DNA of 64,000 bases from Tupaia tana. Lineage: Eukaryota; Chordata; Mammalia; Scandentia; Tupaiidae. This document shows, in pieces, positions 53,460-62,955 of this stretch. The position numbers were made by a program, and so were the translations under genes. Each line of letters starts with the position of its first letter. Position 1 is the first letter of the stretch. Under the pieces are notes generated by a model. That model was not told where the DNA came from, did no database searches, and worked only from the letters and a program-made list of their open reading frames with translations. Where the stretch lies: NCBI GenBank assembly GCA_026018925.1, contig JAKSZU010000008.1:61775027-61839026 (forward strand), read 5' to 3'.

Positions 53460-54530
53460 TGGCCTACATCAGGAAAAATAGGAAGTAGAAACTTTGCATA
53501 TGTTAAAAATATGCATTACTTCCAGAAGAGAATTGTTGTTAACTGTGCCTCAGATAAGGGACTGATAATCAGAATGCACAGAGAATTCAAGTGGCTTACC
53601 CAGAAGAAAATGATTAACCCAATTGGAAGATGGAAAAATTAGCTGAATAAACAACTCTCTAAGACATATGAACAGCCAAAAAGCATGTGAAAAAATGCTC
53701 AATATCCCTCATCATAAGAGAGATGCAGATCAAAGCCACAATGAGATACCACCTAACTCCAGTCAGAATGGCAAAGATTAAAAAAACAAAAAATGATAAG
53801 TGCTGGAGGCAATGTGGTGAAAGGGGAACAGTCCTACATTGTTGGTGGGAATGTAAATTGGTCCAGCCTCTGTGGAGAACAATATGGAGGTTCCTCAAAG
53901 ACCTTCAAATAGAACTACCTTATGATCCAGCAGTTCCACTCCTTGGTATCTGCCCAAAGGACGGGAGAATGCTCAGTCAGAAAACCGCTTGCACAACTTT
54001 ATTTATTGCAGCATTATTCATGATTGCTAAGCCATAGAACCAACCCAAATGTCCACAAACGGATGAATGAATTAAAAAAGTACAGCACATATACTACATG
54101 GAATATTATTCAGCCGTAAAAAAACAAGGTCCTGGAATTTGATAGAAAGTGGACAAATATGGAAGATTAGTTGCCGAGTGAAGCAAATCAGGCTATGAGA
54201 GAGAAACATTGTATGTCTCCACTTAATATATATTGACTGTCTGCACTCTATAGTAGAGACTGAAAGACTGGAGGACATAAAAGCATTAAAAATTGTTATG
54301 GACACTAGAGACAAGGTGGAAAGAAAGTGTGGGAGGGGAAGAGTGCAGAAAAAGAAATTTGGGGGAAAATAGAGAGGTAAGATATTTGAGGGACACAGAT
54401 ATGGTTTATTATTTGTTGATGAGGATGTGTATAGTATTCTCAACTGGACTGAAGTGTATATCATGCTGTGTAAAGTCTCTTTAAAATCTAAACATATAGC
54501 AATTGAGTGTATAATAATAATAATAAATAA
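53460..54530 (+). pseudogene. L1 3' end: ORF2 C-terminal remnant plus 3'UTR
   Basis: The reading from 53,460 to 54,200 gives L1 ORF2 C-terminal phrases: [72 protein letters not shown] and, after a stop, MEYYSAVKK. Frameshifts and stops (for example at 53,641 and 54,037) make it non-functional. The 3'UTR (54,200-54,500) shares segments with 14.24-14.68 kb. It ends in an AATAATAATAAATAAAAAT-type tail. It is a 5'-truncated insertion. Confidence 0.9.
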
Positions 54531-54547
54531 AAATATGATTTACTTTC

Positions 54548-55115
54548 TTGGAGACAATTTATGTAGGTATGACTGCTATACACATCAGTTGTCATACAAG
54601 GAGACATCCAATCACATGTCAGTATCAAGACACTTCCATTACAAATAACACATACACAAGTTGAACTAGGGTATGCCAGAAGGGAGATTTTTAGTAGCAG
54701 ACAAGAAATTTCACAGACAGGTGTGGAACCTGTCTCTGAGATAACAGACAGTGCTAAACCCATAAGATGTTTGCTCCCTCTCTCTCTTCCCACTGTTTCC
54801 TCTTCTGGACTGCATTTTATGACTTCTTTCAAAAGGAAATTTCATGTCTTCATAGCATGGATTATGTAGTAAACATGTGTCTACCCCTACTAGTTGTAGC
54901 TTAAAAAATTCTGGAATCTCAATTGACCAATAGACCAACACAGTGGCCGTGATGGACTGTGGCCAGGCTTAGGAACGGGGATTCAATGCATTACTTTATG
55001 AGGAGAAGGGTAGAAGTGCTCAACAGCCTTACACAAAAATTCAAGACCTGCTTCCTCTCTTAAACACTTTCCTTCTTATGAGTACCTATAATCAACTCAT
55101 TTAGTAATTTACCAC
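54548..55115. other. No gene or repeat recognised
   Basis: Mixed sequence; ORFs on the minus strand (54,488-54,832; 54,711-54,941) have no domain. Confidence 0.4.
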
Positions 55116-55597
55116 TGTTATGAATTGAATTTTACACTCCTTACCTCCAAAATCCATGAGTATAAGTTCTAACCATTCATACCTCGAATGTGGCTGTATT
55201 TGAAGATAGTCTTTAAAGAGGCATTCTTTATTACACTTTGTTAGACTCTTTGTCACCATGTAGGTTCATCTATAGAAAATTATTTGCAGGTAAAATGAGA
55301 TTATTTGAGCGGGCCCTTGTAAGAAAACAAGATTAGAACACAGACATGCACAGAGAAAACACCATGTGAAAACAAAGGGGCAAGACATTCATATACAAAC
55401 CAAGAGGAGAGGCCTCACCTTGAAACCAGCTCTGCTGATATCCTGACCTTGAATTTCTAGCCTCCAGAACTACAGGGAAATCAGTTTCTGTTGTGTAAGT
55501 CGCCCAGCCTATTGCATTGGGTTGCTGGAAAAGTCATGAAGCATTTTTTCTAACTCAATACTTTGTTACAACAGCTGTATCAAGCTAATATGCACAT
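55116..55597 (+). mobile_element. MLT1-type MaLR LTR carrying two short inserts
   Basis: TGTTATGAATTGAATTTTAC start, TGTGGCTGTATTTGAAGATA, GGGCCCTTGTAAGAAAACAA, ACACAGACATGCACAGAGA, GAGGAGAGGCCTCACCTTGA, GCTCTGCTGATATCCTGACC, TTCTAGCCTCCAGAACTACA and an end TACTTTGTTACAACAGC follow MLT1. Extra sequence at about 55,222-55,290 and 55,513-55,558 is not part of the LTR consensus I know. Confidence 0.88.
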
Positions 55598-56233
55598 TAA
55601 TGGAATAGACAGATTAATGTGTCAGTTAACGCAATAAATGTTTTTCAGTAGGACTTTTCCTGTTGTCTCAGAATTTATCTAAGGGCCCAAATGGACTAAA
55701 TGTGAAAAGAGCCTTACACTTTCAGTTTATACATTTTTCAACAGTTGGAACCAACCACCTGTCGTCTGCACAACCTTCTGAGAGCTGCCAGAACAGAAAC
55801 CTTGGCCAAAAGTTAACACTCTCCCAGTTCTACCTCCAAATTACCGAATGTGTGAGACTAGGAAAAAGGATGCCTACTCTCAGGGGCATGCAGTGGTCAG
55901 TAAGGAGTTTTCCCATTCTGCCCCTTAAGTAAATGTTCCTTTTCCTGAATGTCAAAGATGTGAGACCCTCACATGAATTACTTCTAGAGATAGGAGGTAT
56001 CTGCAAGAAGGGGACGTACAGCCCTCTGGACATCTGCTCAGCCAGCAGAAATAAGCTAACATGCCAAACTACAGCAAATATCTTCGGTTGTTTGGCATTT
56101 TCTCTAAAACGATCCCATTCCTCATGAAATGTCAAGCCTGTTTTCACTTTGATAAATTTCAAGTCTGAGTTTCTTAAGCCAATGCTCTCCATATGAACCA
56201 ACAGTTTAAGCACAGCTACTGCTTCTAACCATT
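55598..56233. other. No gene; unassigned
   Basis: Two facing ORFs (89 codons plus at 55,663-55,932; 127 codons minus at 55,830-56,213) overlap here. Neither has a recognised domain. Composition is slightly richer in GC than the surroundings. Confidence 0.35.
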
Positions 56234-56284
56234 GTTACACTCTTTATCACCGTGCAGGTTAATCTATAGAAAATTATTTGCAGG
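56234..56284 (+). repeat. Second copy of a 50 bp segment also at 55,241-55,290
   Basis: TTACACTCTTTATCACCGTG, CAGGTTAATCTATAGAAAAT, TATTTGCAGG matches 55,241-55,290 with five differences in 50 bases. The other copy sits inside the MLT1-type LTR. Confidence 0.9.
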
Positions 56285-56714
56285 TTTTATGAGTGTTTTC
56301 TTGGCCTTTGACTCTAAAACAATGATAGGGCTTAAGATAAGCACTATAAACGCAGAGTAGTTACCTACAGCTTAATATCAAAATGAAAAACAGACCTATA
56401 AGAACAGATTTTCCTTTCATGGTGGTAAAATATGAATGTACTCTGAACTCTCCTCAGTTTTCCTCTTGTGTTGAAGAGTTGACATCATTTCAGTTGGCCT
56501 CACTATTTTCTGCTTTACTGTAGAAGAGTGATGAGAGCATTTCCCTATATGCTGATGACAAGGTTTTTTAATGTCTTCTAATCAGAGTTGGCTTAGTAGG
56601 TAGGTGTTCCTTCCGTTTAATTAGTCTAAGTAGTGACCAGGTGAATGACTCATATCAAGCCATCATATTGAAAAAATATTCATAAATATTGTTTTATGAA
56701 AGTCTTTAAATGAG
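56285..56714. other. No gene or repeat recognised
   Basis: AT-rich; nothing seen. Confidence 0.4.
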
Positions 56715-56972
56715 GGCCCAGTAAGAGGTGTGGAGGCTTAAGGAACTGGATTCCCATATGGCCATCTGGAATTCAAGCCATAGACCTGAAGACTTCAAAA
56801 TCATGCTGAGCACCTGTGCATACATGCACAAAATCCAGAGAGGATTCTGAAGGAGAGGGATTGCAGGGTGGCCATCCCCCCAGGGAGTGATTTCTTACTT
56901 TCCTTCTCTCTGTCTCTATCTCTTTCCAGAAAACACATGCATCTTATATCAAAACCTAAAAAGAAGTTTTTA
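56715..56972 (+). mobile_element. Old SINE-A-type element
   Basis: GGGCCCAGTAAGAGGTGTGG, CTTAAGGAACTGGATTCCCA, GGAATTCAAGCCATAGACC head, GTGCATACATGCACAAAATC middle, CATCCCCCCAGGGAGTGATT palindrome, TC tract, CATGCATCTTATATCAAAAC end. Confidence 0.88.
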
Positions 56973-57325
56973 AATAAGTTTGTTATTATATGGAAGGAGC
57001 ATGTTCTGCCAAAAGTTTGCCAAGGACAATCTTCTGCTAAATTGTTGCATCAATTAACTTGATTTACTGAGAATTTTGATGACTATAACAGGTCATTTGC
57101 ATCTGCTGAGAAAAATATACACACTGAAATGATATCTGGTATGCACTATGTACAGTACTTTAGGGTTTCCATTGTCTAGTCTCATCGCACATTTTTCCTG
57201 TGTTCAACAAGGCTGGAACTATATGATGAATAATGAATAGCTCTGACCAGGCATCACTGTTCCAATGGGGGAGAGCTTCTATTGAGAACCTGGCTGAAAC
57301 TCAACTTTCATTAAAATATATTACC
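56973..57325. other. No gene or repeat recognised
   Basis: AT-rich; nothing seen. Confidence 0.4.
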
Positions 57326-57575
57326 TGTGGTCAGCTGGTAGCATAGTGATTAAGGCAGTTGGATCCTACATGACCAACCACAGGGCTCAAGTCCCAGATC
57401 CAGCATCTTAAAAACAAATTGGGCATATGTGCAGTATGTGCCAAAAGCCCCAAAAGTAGGCAAGTTGGAGGAGAAGGGATTGTGGTGAGACTACAGCTCA
57501 GAGAGGGACCTCTCTCTCTGTCTCTCTCCAGTGAATGTACACACCTTCTGGCAGAATTTTTAAAAATAAAAAAGC
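57326..57575 (+). mobile_element. Old SINE-A-type element
   Basis: GTGGTCAGCTGGTAGCATAG, GATTAAGGCAGTTGGATCCT, GGGCTCAAGTCCCAGATCC head, TTGGGCATATGTGCAGTATG middle, TC tract, GTACACACCTTCTGGCAG end. Confidence 0.87.
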
Positions 57576-57590
57576 TATCACCCGTTTTCT

Positions 57591-57867
57591 TTTTTTTTTT
57601 TCTTTTTTGGAGAGGTTTTTGCTAAAGGGCACGTGTGCTCGCCAGACAGAGAGAGAGAGAGAGACATGGAGACGGAAAGCAAGAAATCACCCCCCAGGGA
57701 GGATGGTCACGCCGCAATTCCTTCTCCTCCATTCTCCTCTCGGGATCTTGGGCACGCACGCACACGCGCCCGGCGTGAGTTTGAAGCCACTGGGTCCGGG
57801 ACGCGAACCGCGGTCGACTACGTGGGAGTCCAGCGACATAGCCATTACGCTAACTGCTGGTTCCCGA
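57591..57867 (-). mobile_element. SINE-A, young, GGGAACCAG subfamily, very CpG-rich
   Basis: Reverse orientation: GCTAAAGGGCACGTGTGCTC, CACCCCCCAGGGAGGATGG, GCACACGCGCCCGGCGTGAG, GGGACGCGAACCGCGGTCGA, TACGCTAACTGCTGGTTCCC. Duplication TATCACC(C/T)GTTTTCT at 57,576-57,590 and 57,868-57,882. Confidence 0.96.
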
Positions 57868-58142
57868 TATCACCTGTTTTCTGTGCAAGGGCAAAATTTT
57901 AATATTTAGATGATATTTAATCAGCAACACAGAATATCTACATTCCAGATATTATTAGAGAGCAAAGCCTAAACTCTTTGCCTTCCAATGCTAGTCAAAA
58001 TATTCATTGATATAAATCATATGAATTGAGAATTCCCTTGAGCCTACACAATTTACCTTTTTCTCTTGACAGTCCTTTTTTTAAGATAAAACAAAAGAGC
58101 TGTTTAAATTAGACATTTAATGATCTCCCTACATTACGGCAT

Positions 58143-58588
58143 GTGTGCTGGGCTGAATAGCACTGCTCCAAAGACAGCCATCCTAATTCCTGGAATACGT
58201 TAGTCTACATAACAAGGAGGGCATGCAGACAAGATGGGGGAATCATCCCAATGGGCCTACTGTAACTACCGCGGTCCTTATAAAACAAACAGGATGGCGA
58301 GAGTCAGAGATCTAACAACAGAAGCAGAGTTCAGCCTGATAGGCCAGTAACCAAGAAATGAATCCAACTGGAGAAGCTGGAAAAGACAAGGATTCTCCAC
58401 TAAAGCCTCTGAGGATTGCAGTTCTGCTGACACCTTGATTGCAGCATCATGGGACTCATGTCAGACTTTCAACCTCCAGAGTCGTCAGATAATAATATCT
58501 GACAATGAATAAACGTTGTTTTAAGCCGCTATGTTTGCAGTAATTTGTTAACAACATAAACATTATGTCAGCAAGAAACTGATACAGC
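58143..58588 (+). mobile_element. MLT1-type MaLR LTR, old
   Basis: TGTGCTGGGCTGAATAGCAC start, CTAATTCCTGGAATACGTTA, CCTTATAAAACAAACAGGAT, GTTCTGCTGACACCTTGATT, TTCAACCTCCAGAGTCGTCA, AATAAACGTTGTTTTAAGCC, GCAGTAATTTGTTAACAACA, AACTGATACAGC end. These are MLT1 hallmarks in order. Confidence 0.85.
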
Positions 58589-59031
58589 ATGCTGAAAGAA
58601 AATAATATGTAAAAATCTCTATGTTCTTTTTAACTAATTTGGTTGAGTATGTTGTTCTCACTACCACACTGTCTCTTTTTCACAGGTGCTTAGAGAAGTA
58701 GTCTTGAGACAATAATCCACAAATAACTGTGTTTTCCTGAGCTACTAAAATCTGCAGATTAAGTCCCTGATTATTCTCTCTCATGAGGTCATTGCTACTG
58801 GGAAACTTGGATCCAATCCATTATTGTGAGTTCTAACTTTATTCCTTATTCAGCATTATGCCTATGTTTGTTTTCTTGTCCCCCTTTTTCTCATTAATAC
58901 ACTTTATGTCTTCTTGATTTGGATGTATTTTTATAAGTCACTTCAAGTTATTTTTTTGTGAGAATGGGTATAAATTAGTCATTACACAAATAAATTCTTA
59001 GGACTCTATTATTTAAAAAGTTATTCTCCAG
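58589..59031. other. No gene or repeat recognised
   Basis: AT-rich; nothing seen. Confidence 0.4.
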
Positions 59032-59296
59032 GGGACGGCAGGTAGTGTGGTGGCTGACATGCTGGATTCCCACATAACTGACCATAGTTAGAGTCCTGGA
59101 CCTGGTGGCTTGAAAAATCACACTGGCCACATGTGTGTGCATGCCCAGAATTCTGAGAGGAGAACGGAGAAGAAACAATTACAATGTGGGCCTCCGCCCT
59201 AGGGAGTAATTTCTCACTTTCTCTTTCTCTGCCTCTCTCTGGCAAAGTATAAATTCCCTATGGCAAAAACCTAAAAAAAAAAAAAAAAAAAAAAAG
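59032..59296 (+). mobile_element. SINE-A-type, middle-aged
   Basis: GGGGACGGCAGGTAGTGTGG, CATGCTGGATTCCCACATAA, AGTTAGAGTCCTGGACC head, CACATGTGTGTGCATGCCCA middle, CCTCCGCCCTAGGGAGTAAT, TC tract, ATTCCCTATGGCAAAAACC end and a long poly(A). Confidence 0.92.
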
Positions 59297-59307
59297 AGTT
59301 CTTTAAG

Positions 59308-59569
59308 TTGGCCCCATAGCATAGTAGTTAAGCCCTATGCACAGGAAGCCAGAGCCCACATAGCCAACCATGGTGCAAATCCTGGCCTGATAGCTTGAAG
59401 AACATGCTGGGTACATACGAGCATGTGTCCCAAATTCCAATGTAGGAAATGTGAGAAAAAGAACCGTCGTGTGATCACACCCTGTTAGGGAATGCTTTCT
59501 CTCTCTTTCTCTCTTTTTCACTTTCTCTGATGAATGCATCACTCCTTGGCAGTTAAAAAATAAGAATTG
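59308..59569 (+). mobile_element. Old SINE-A-type element
   Basis: GTTGGCCCCATAGCATAGTA head, GGTGCAAATCCTGGCC, CATGCTGGGTACATACGAGC middle, TC tract, GCATCACTCCTTGGCAG end. It lies a few bases after the poly(A) of the preceding SINE. Confidence 0.83.
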
Positions 59570-59834
59570 TTTTTAACAGGTTTTTATTTTTCCTTCTGGT
59601 GTGTGCACTCACTAGGAAGAGAGAGAGAGACAGAGATAGTGAGAAGGAAAAGAGTGAAATCACTCCCCAGGGGGATGGTGGCACCACTATCCCTTTTCCA
59701 TTCTCCTCTCAGGATCTTGGTCACAGATGCACAGGAGCCCAGTGTGATTTTTAAGTCATGGGGTCTGGGACTGGAACCATGATTGGCCATGTGGTAGTAT
59801 AGGGACATAACCGTTACACCACCTGCTGGTCCCG
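59570..59834 (-). mobile_element. SINE-A-type, reverse orientation
   Basis: TTTATTTTTCCTTCTGGTGT, purine tract, CACTCCCCAGGGGGATGG, TTTTTAAGTCATGGGGTCTG, GGACTGGAACCATGATTGGC, CACCACCTGCTGGTCCC. AAAATAAGAATT occurs at both ends (59,556 and 59,838). Confidence 0.9.
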
Positions 59835-59997
59835 CAAAATAAGAATTTTTTAAAAGAAAGATCTCTGTGCTTAACTGAAGTAATTTACCTTGCAAAATTA
59901 ATCTTGTTGAAAATATAGCGTGCAAAGGAGAAATTTGGATGAAAGCCATTCTGGAAGAACCTTAGAGTAAAAAGTGACAGTTACACTTTAATTGGGT

Positions 59998-60740
59998 TTA
60001 TGACATACTTCCCCAAAATATGACACTTTGGCATTTAACAAAACAGCAGAAGCAGGAAAACCCCTTTGATCTCTCTAGCTGTTTTCTCCAGAAGTAGGCC
60101 ATAAAAGAATTCTCTGACATTTCTCTAAAGTAGGTTACCAGACTCTCATTCTAGAGTGGTCTCCTCTACAGCAACAGGAAAGAAATGAGGGCACCGGGGA
60201 CCAGCAGTTGACGTAATAGCTATGTGGCTGATCTCCCATGTAGTTGACTACAGTTAGAGTCCCAGACCCGGTGGCTTAAACTCATGCCGGGTGCGTGTGC
60301 ATGCATGCTCAAGATCCCGAGAGGAGAATGAAGGAGAAGAGATTGCAGTGTGGCCATCCACCCTGGGGTTGAGGGGAATTTCTCACTTTCTGTCTCTCTG
60401 TCTCTCTCTGTCTTTCTGGTGAGTGCGTGCGCCCTATAGCATAAACCTCTCAAAAAAATAAATAAATAAAAAATGAGGGCACAAAGGCACAGAGAAAGTC
60501 TGAACTAACAGAGCTTACTAAGTGCCCCCAGTTTATTACCCTCAGGTCTTAGTATTTTTTCCTCCAATTATACTTCTGTACAACTGTCTGTAAAAATATA
60601 TGGTTTTCCCTGTTTGATTCTTCATTACTGAAGGCTCCTGTGTCAAGTAAAACATACATTACACACATTTTTGTGTTATTCTCTGGTTAATATAATCTCT
60701 TATTATAGGGGTCTTGGCCATGAACTGGCAATTGGTTATA
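59998..60740 (+). mobile_element. Candidate old ERVL-type LTR, split by a SINE-A
   Basis: Left part (59,998-60,194): CATACTTCCCCAAAATATGA, GCAGAAGCAGGAAAACCCCT, GGCCATAAAAGAATTCTCTG, GGTTACCAGACTCTCATTCT. Right part (60,483-60,740) ends GTGTTATTCTCTGGTTAATA, TTATAGGGGTCTTGGCCATG, the kind of 3' end seen in old ERVL LTRs. Family not certain. Confidence 0.45.
60195..60470 (+). mobile_element. SINE-A
   Basis: GGGGACCAGCAGTTGACGTA head, AGTTAGAGTCCCAGACCC (B box first base lost), GCCGGGTGCGTGTGCATGCA, CACCCTGGGGTTGAGGGGAA, GTGAGTGCGTGCGCCCTATA, AATAAATAAATAAA tail. Duplication AAATGAGGGCAC at 60,183-60,194 and 60,471-60,482. Confidence 0.94.
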
Positions 60741-61925
60741 AAAATAATCTCTTCTTTATAACTTCATAACCTTTTAAAAAAGATCTATTGATATAAAATC
60801 CATTATGTAGCCTCCAATCTGGAAGCAAAGTCACTAATTACATGATATTTTGAACAATGTAATCACTAGTTCTATTTTTTTCTACATTGATATGTTTATA
60901 ATTTCTGTTTTTCTTTCTATGTGATGATGACAAACTGATATTTACCATATCTGAAAAGGGATTTGATTAAGAGTAATAACTGTGTTTGAAAAAAAAAAAT
61001 TGTCTTTTAAATTTTTGCAACAACCACTCTTCCTTTGGCTAAACCTTTCCAGTATGTAACCTCCGTTTGCTGTGTAAGGATGAAAAGCTCTTCATCCAGT
61101 GACCCACGACATTGAAACGACCTAACTTTGTCTTCACTGTGACAGAAATGTCCTTGTTTAATAGTTGTCACAGACTGCAGTCATTCAAGGAGTTCCACTT
61201 AGCTGTTACTCTGCAAATACGTTTCCTATAGTTGAGGCTGATATTGGGGAATTAACCTTTCATGCCTCTTTCCATTTGATCCTACCTGTTGACATTTGTA
61301 TGCCAAAAAAAGAATATGTCAGTGGCATGAGAAAGAGTAGATATGAGGTCCCGAAGTGCTTGTCTGCCACGTAGACAGGTTTAGCTGAGGAAGGTGACTG
61401 AGAAAAGTGTAAAGATCATGCCAGACATTGAGATATATGTTTAGAAACAGAAAAAAAAAAAATTGATTAGCAGGAAAAGCTGGTGGGAGCAAAATCTCTG
61501 GGAAGTAAGCAGATGATGGCAGGTGACAAAGTGGACCACAAAGAGGTGAATGGAGAAGGACAATTTGCAGAGATGCATGCAGCACTCAACATGAAAACCG
61601 GGTAGCTGGTCAAAGTGACTTCAGCCTGTCAGGACAAAAGGACATTTTGATTTGACTTTTATATCTTGTTGCTGAGTGAGAATTCTCTTGATCATGTTGG
61701 AAAATAGGGAAGGTCAATTCCCTAAGCGCTCAGGAAAACTGATGGAGAGAATAAAGATGCCAGTAAAATGGTGAGTTATATTCACAATATTGCAGAGATG
61801 GATTAAAAAATGTTCACTCTAGGTAATGGATACCCGTGTTCTCTTATAGAAATAGGAGGAAATGCTTCTACATCTACCTTCACACGATGCCCAGTGTTTA
61901 TACGCCTCTTGTCTTTTGATTTTCT
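60741..61925. other. No gene or repeat recognised
   Basis: 1.2 kb without a lineage SINE. ORFs at 61,165-61,374 (+) and 61,319-61,585 (-) have no domain. Confidence 0.4.
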
Positions 61926-62108
61926 GGCTCTCTGTAATTACATTTCATTTCTTTGTTTTGGTTTCTTGCCTGTTTCTTCAATAGGCTCTAAGCTCCACAA
62001 GAACAGGAAACACTTCTATTGTGCTCACTATTTATTGTTCAGCAGCAAGATCAACATAAATTGTCGATACATAGTTATCACAAAAATTAATGAATGCATA
62101 AATCAGTA
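61926..62108 (+). mobile_element. L2 3'-end fragment
   Basis: GGCTCTAAGCTCCACAAGAA, CAGGAAACACTTCTATTGTG, CTCACTATTTATTGTTCAGC and TTAATGAATGCATAAATCAG follow the L2 3' terminus. Confidence 0.72.
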
Positions 62109-62695
62109 CGTGAATGGCAAAGCTCAAGTTTACTAATAAAACAGAAGTTTTTTGGTATATGGCTGACTTGCAAAACGATGATCATTTGAAACTAGATTTG
62201 ACTTTTATATACAAAGCATCAATACATTTGAAACAGTTCAAGTGAGCATGTCTATGTTTGGCTAAAGTATCCATTATTCTCTAGGAATTGTATTACAAGA
62301 ATAGGACTTTGCAGTACTTTCAGTCTTTTCTGGCTCCGGATGAGTGAGAAAAGCCATAAACAGAGCAAGAGGCCTGTTTTGTTTTTTGTTTTTTAATTTC
62401 TGGAATGTATAGAAACCACTAAAGATAGTAAATAGTTTAAATGTGGAGAATTTAGATTAATTTAAAGATTTAACAATAGACTCTGTCTTTCTTCCATTTG
62501 GTTGTCAAGTTTCTGCACTCATTAAGAGAATGTTTAAATCTATTTGTCACCCCTATCTGTTTACACTGAGATTTGAAAACTATTAGATCATTTGGAAAGT
62601 CATGACACATTTTTCTATGCAAAAATGCATCATAACTTTCCCAATAACCCATAGATAACATTTGGGCAATGCAATGACTCAATTTAGACAGTAGA
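62109..62695. other. No gene or repeat recognised
   Basis: AT-rich; nothing seen. Confidence 0.4.
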
Positions 62696-62696
62696 A

Positions 62697-62955
62697 TTTT
62701 TGTTTTTTATTTGCTAGAGGGCATGTGCGTTCACAGGAAAGAGACAGAGACAGAGAGAGAGAAAGAGAAGGAAAGCGAGAGGGCACTTCCCATAAGAGAT
62801 AGCAACACCACAATCCCTTCTATTCCATTTCTCCTTTTGGAATTTTGGGCATACATGTACATGTGCCTGGTGTGTTTTTCAAGTCACTGGGTCTGAGACT
62901 TGAACCCCACAGTTGTCCATGTGGGATCCAGCTACTTTAACCATTGGCTGGCCCA
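62697..62955 (-). mobile_element. SINE-A-type, reverse orientation
   Basis: TTGCTAGAGGGCATGTGCGT, purine tract, CACAATCCCTTCTATTCCAT, CATACATGTACATGTGCCTG, GGTCTGAGACTTGAACCCCA and TAACCATTGGCTGGCCC. The palindrome is eroded. Confidence 0.88.

Noticed and set aside
53687..54037. 116-codon ORF with good L1 ORF2 C-terminal similarity
   Set aside because: Not a host gene. It is a fragment of a 5'-truncated, frameshifted L1.
53506..54546. AAAAATATG-CATTACTT-like direct repeats as the L1 target duplication
   Set aside because: L1-like coding similarity appears to extend upstream of the first repeat, so the match is probably coincidental.
55830..56213. 127-codon minus-strand ORF as a candidate exon
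   Set aside because: No recognisable domain and overlaps plus-strand ORFs of similar length; no evidence beyond openness.
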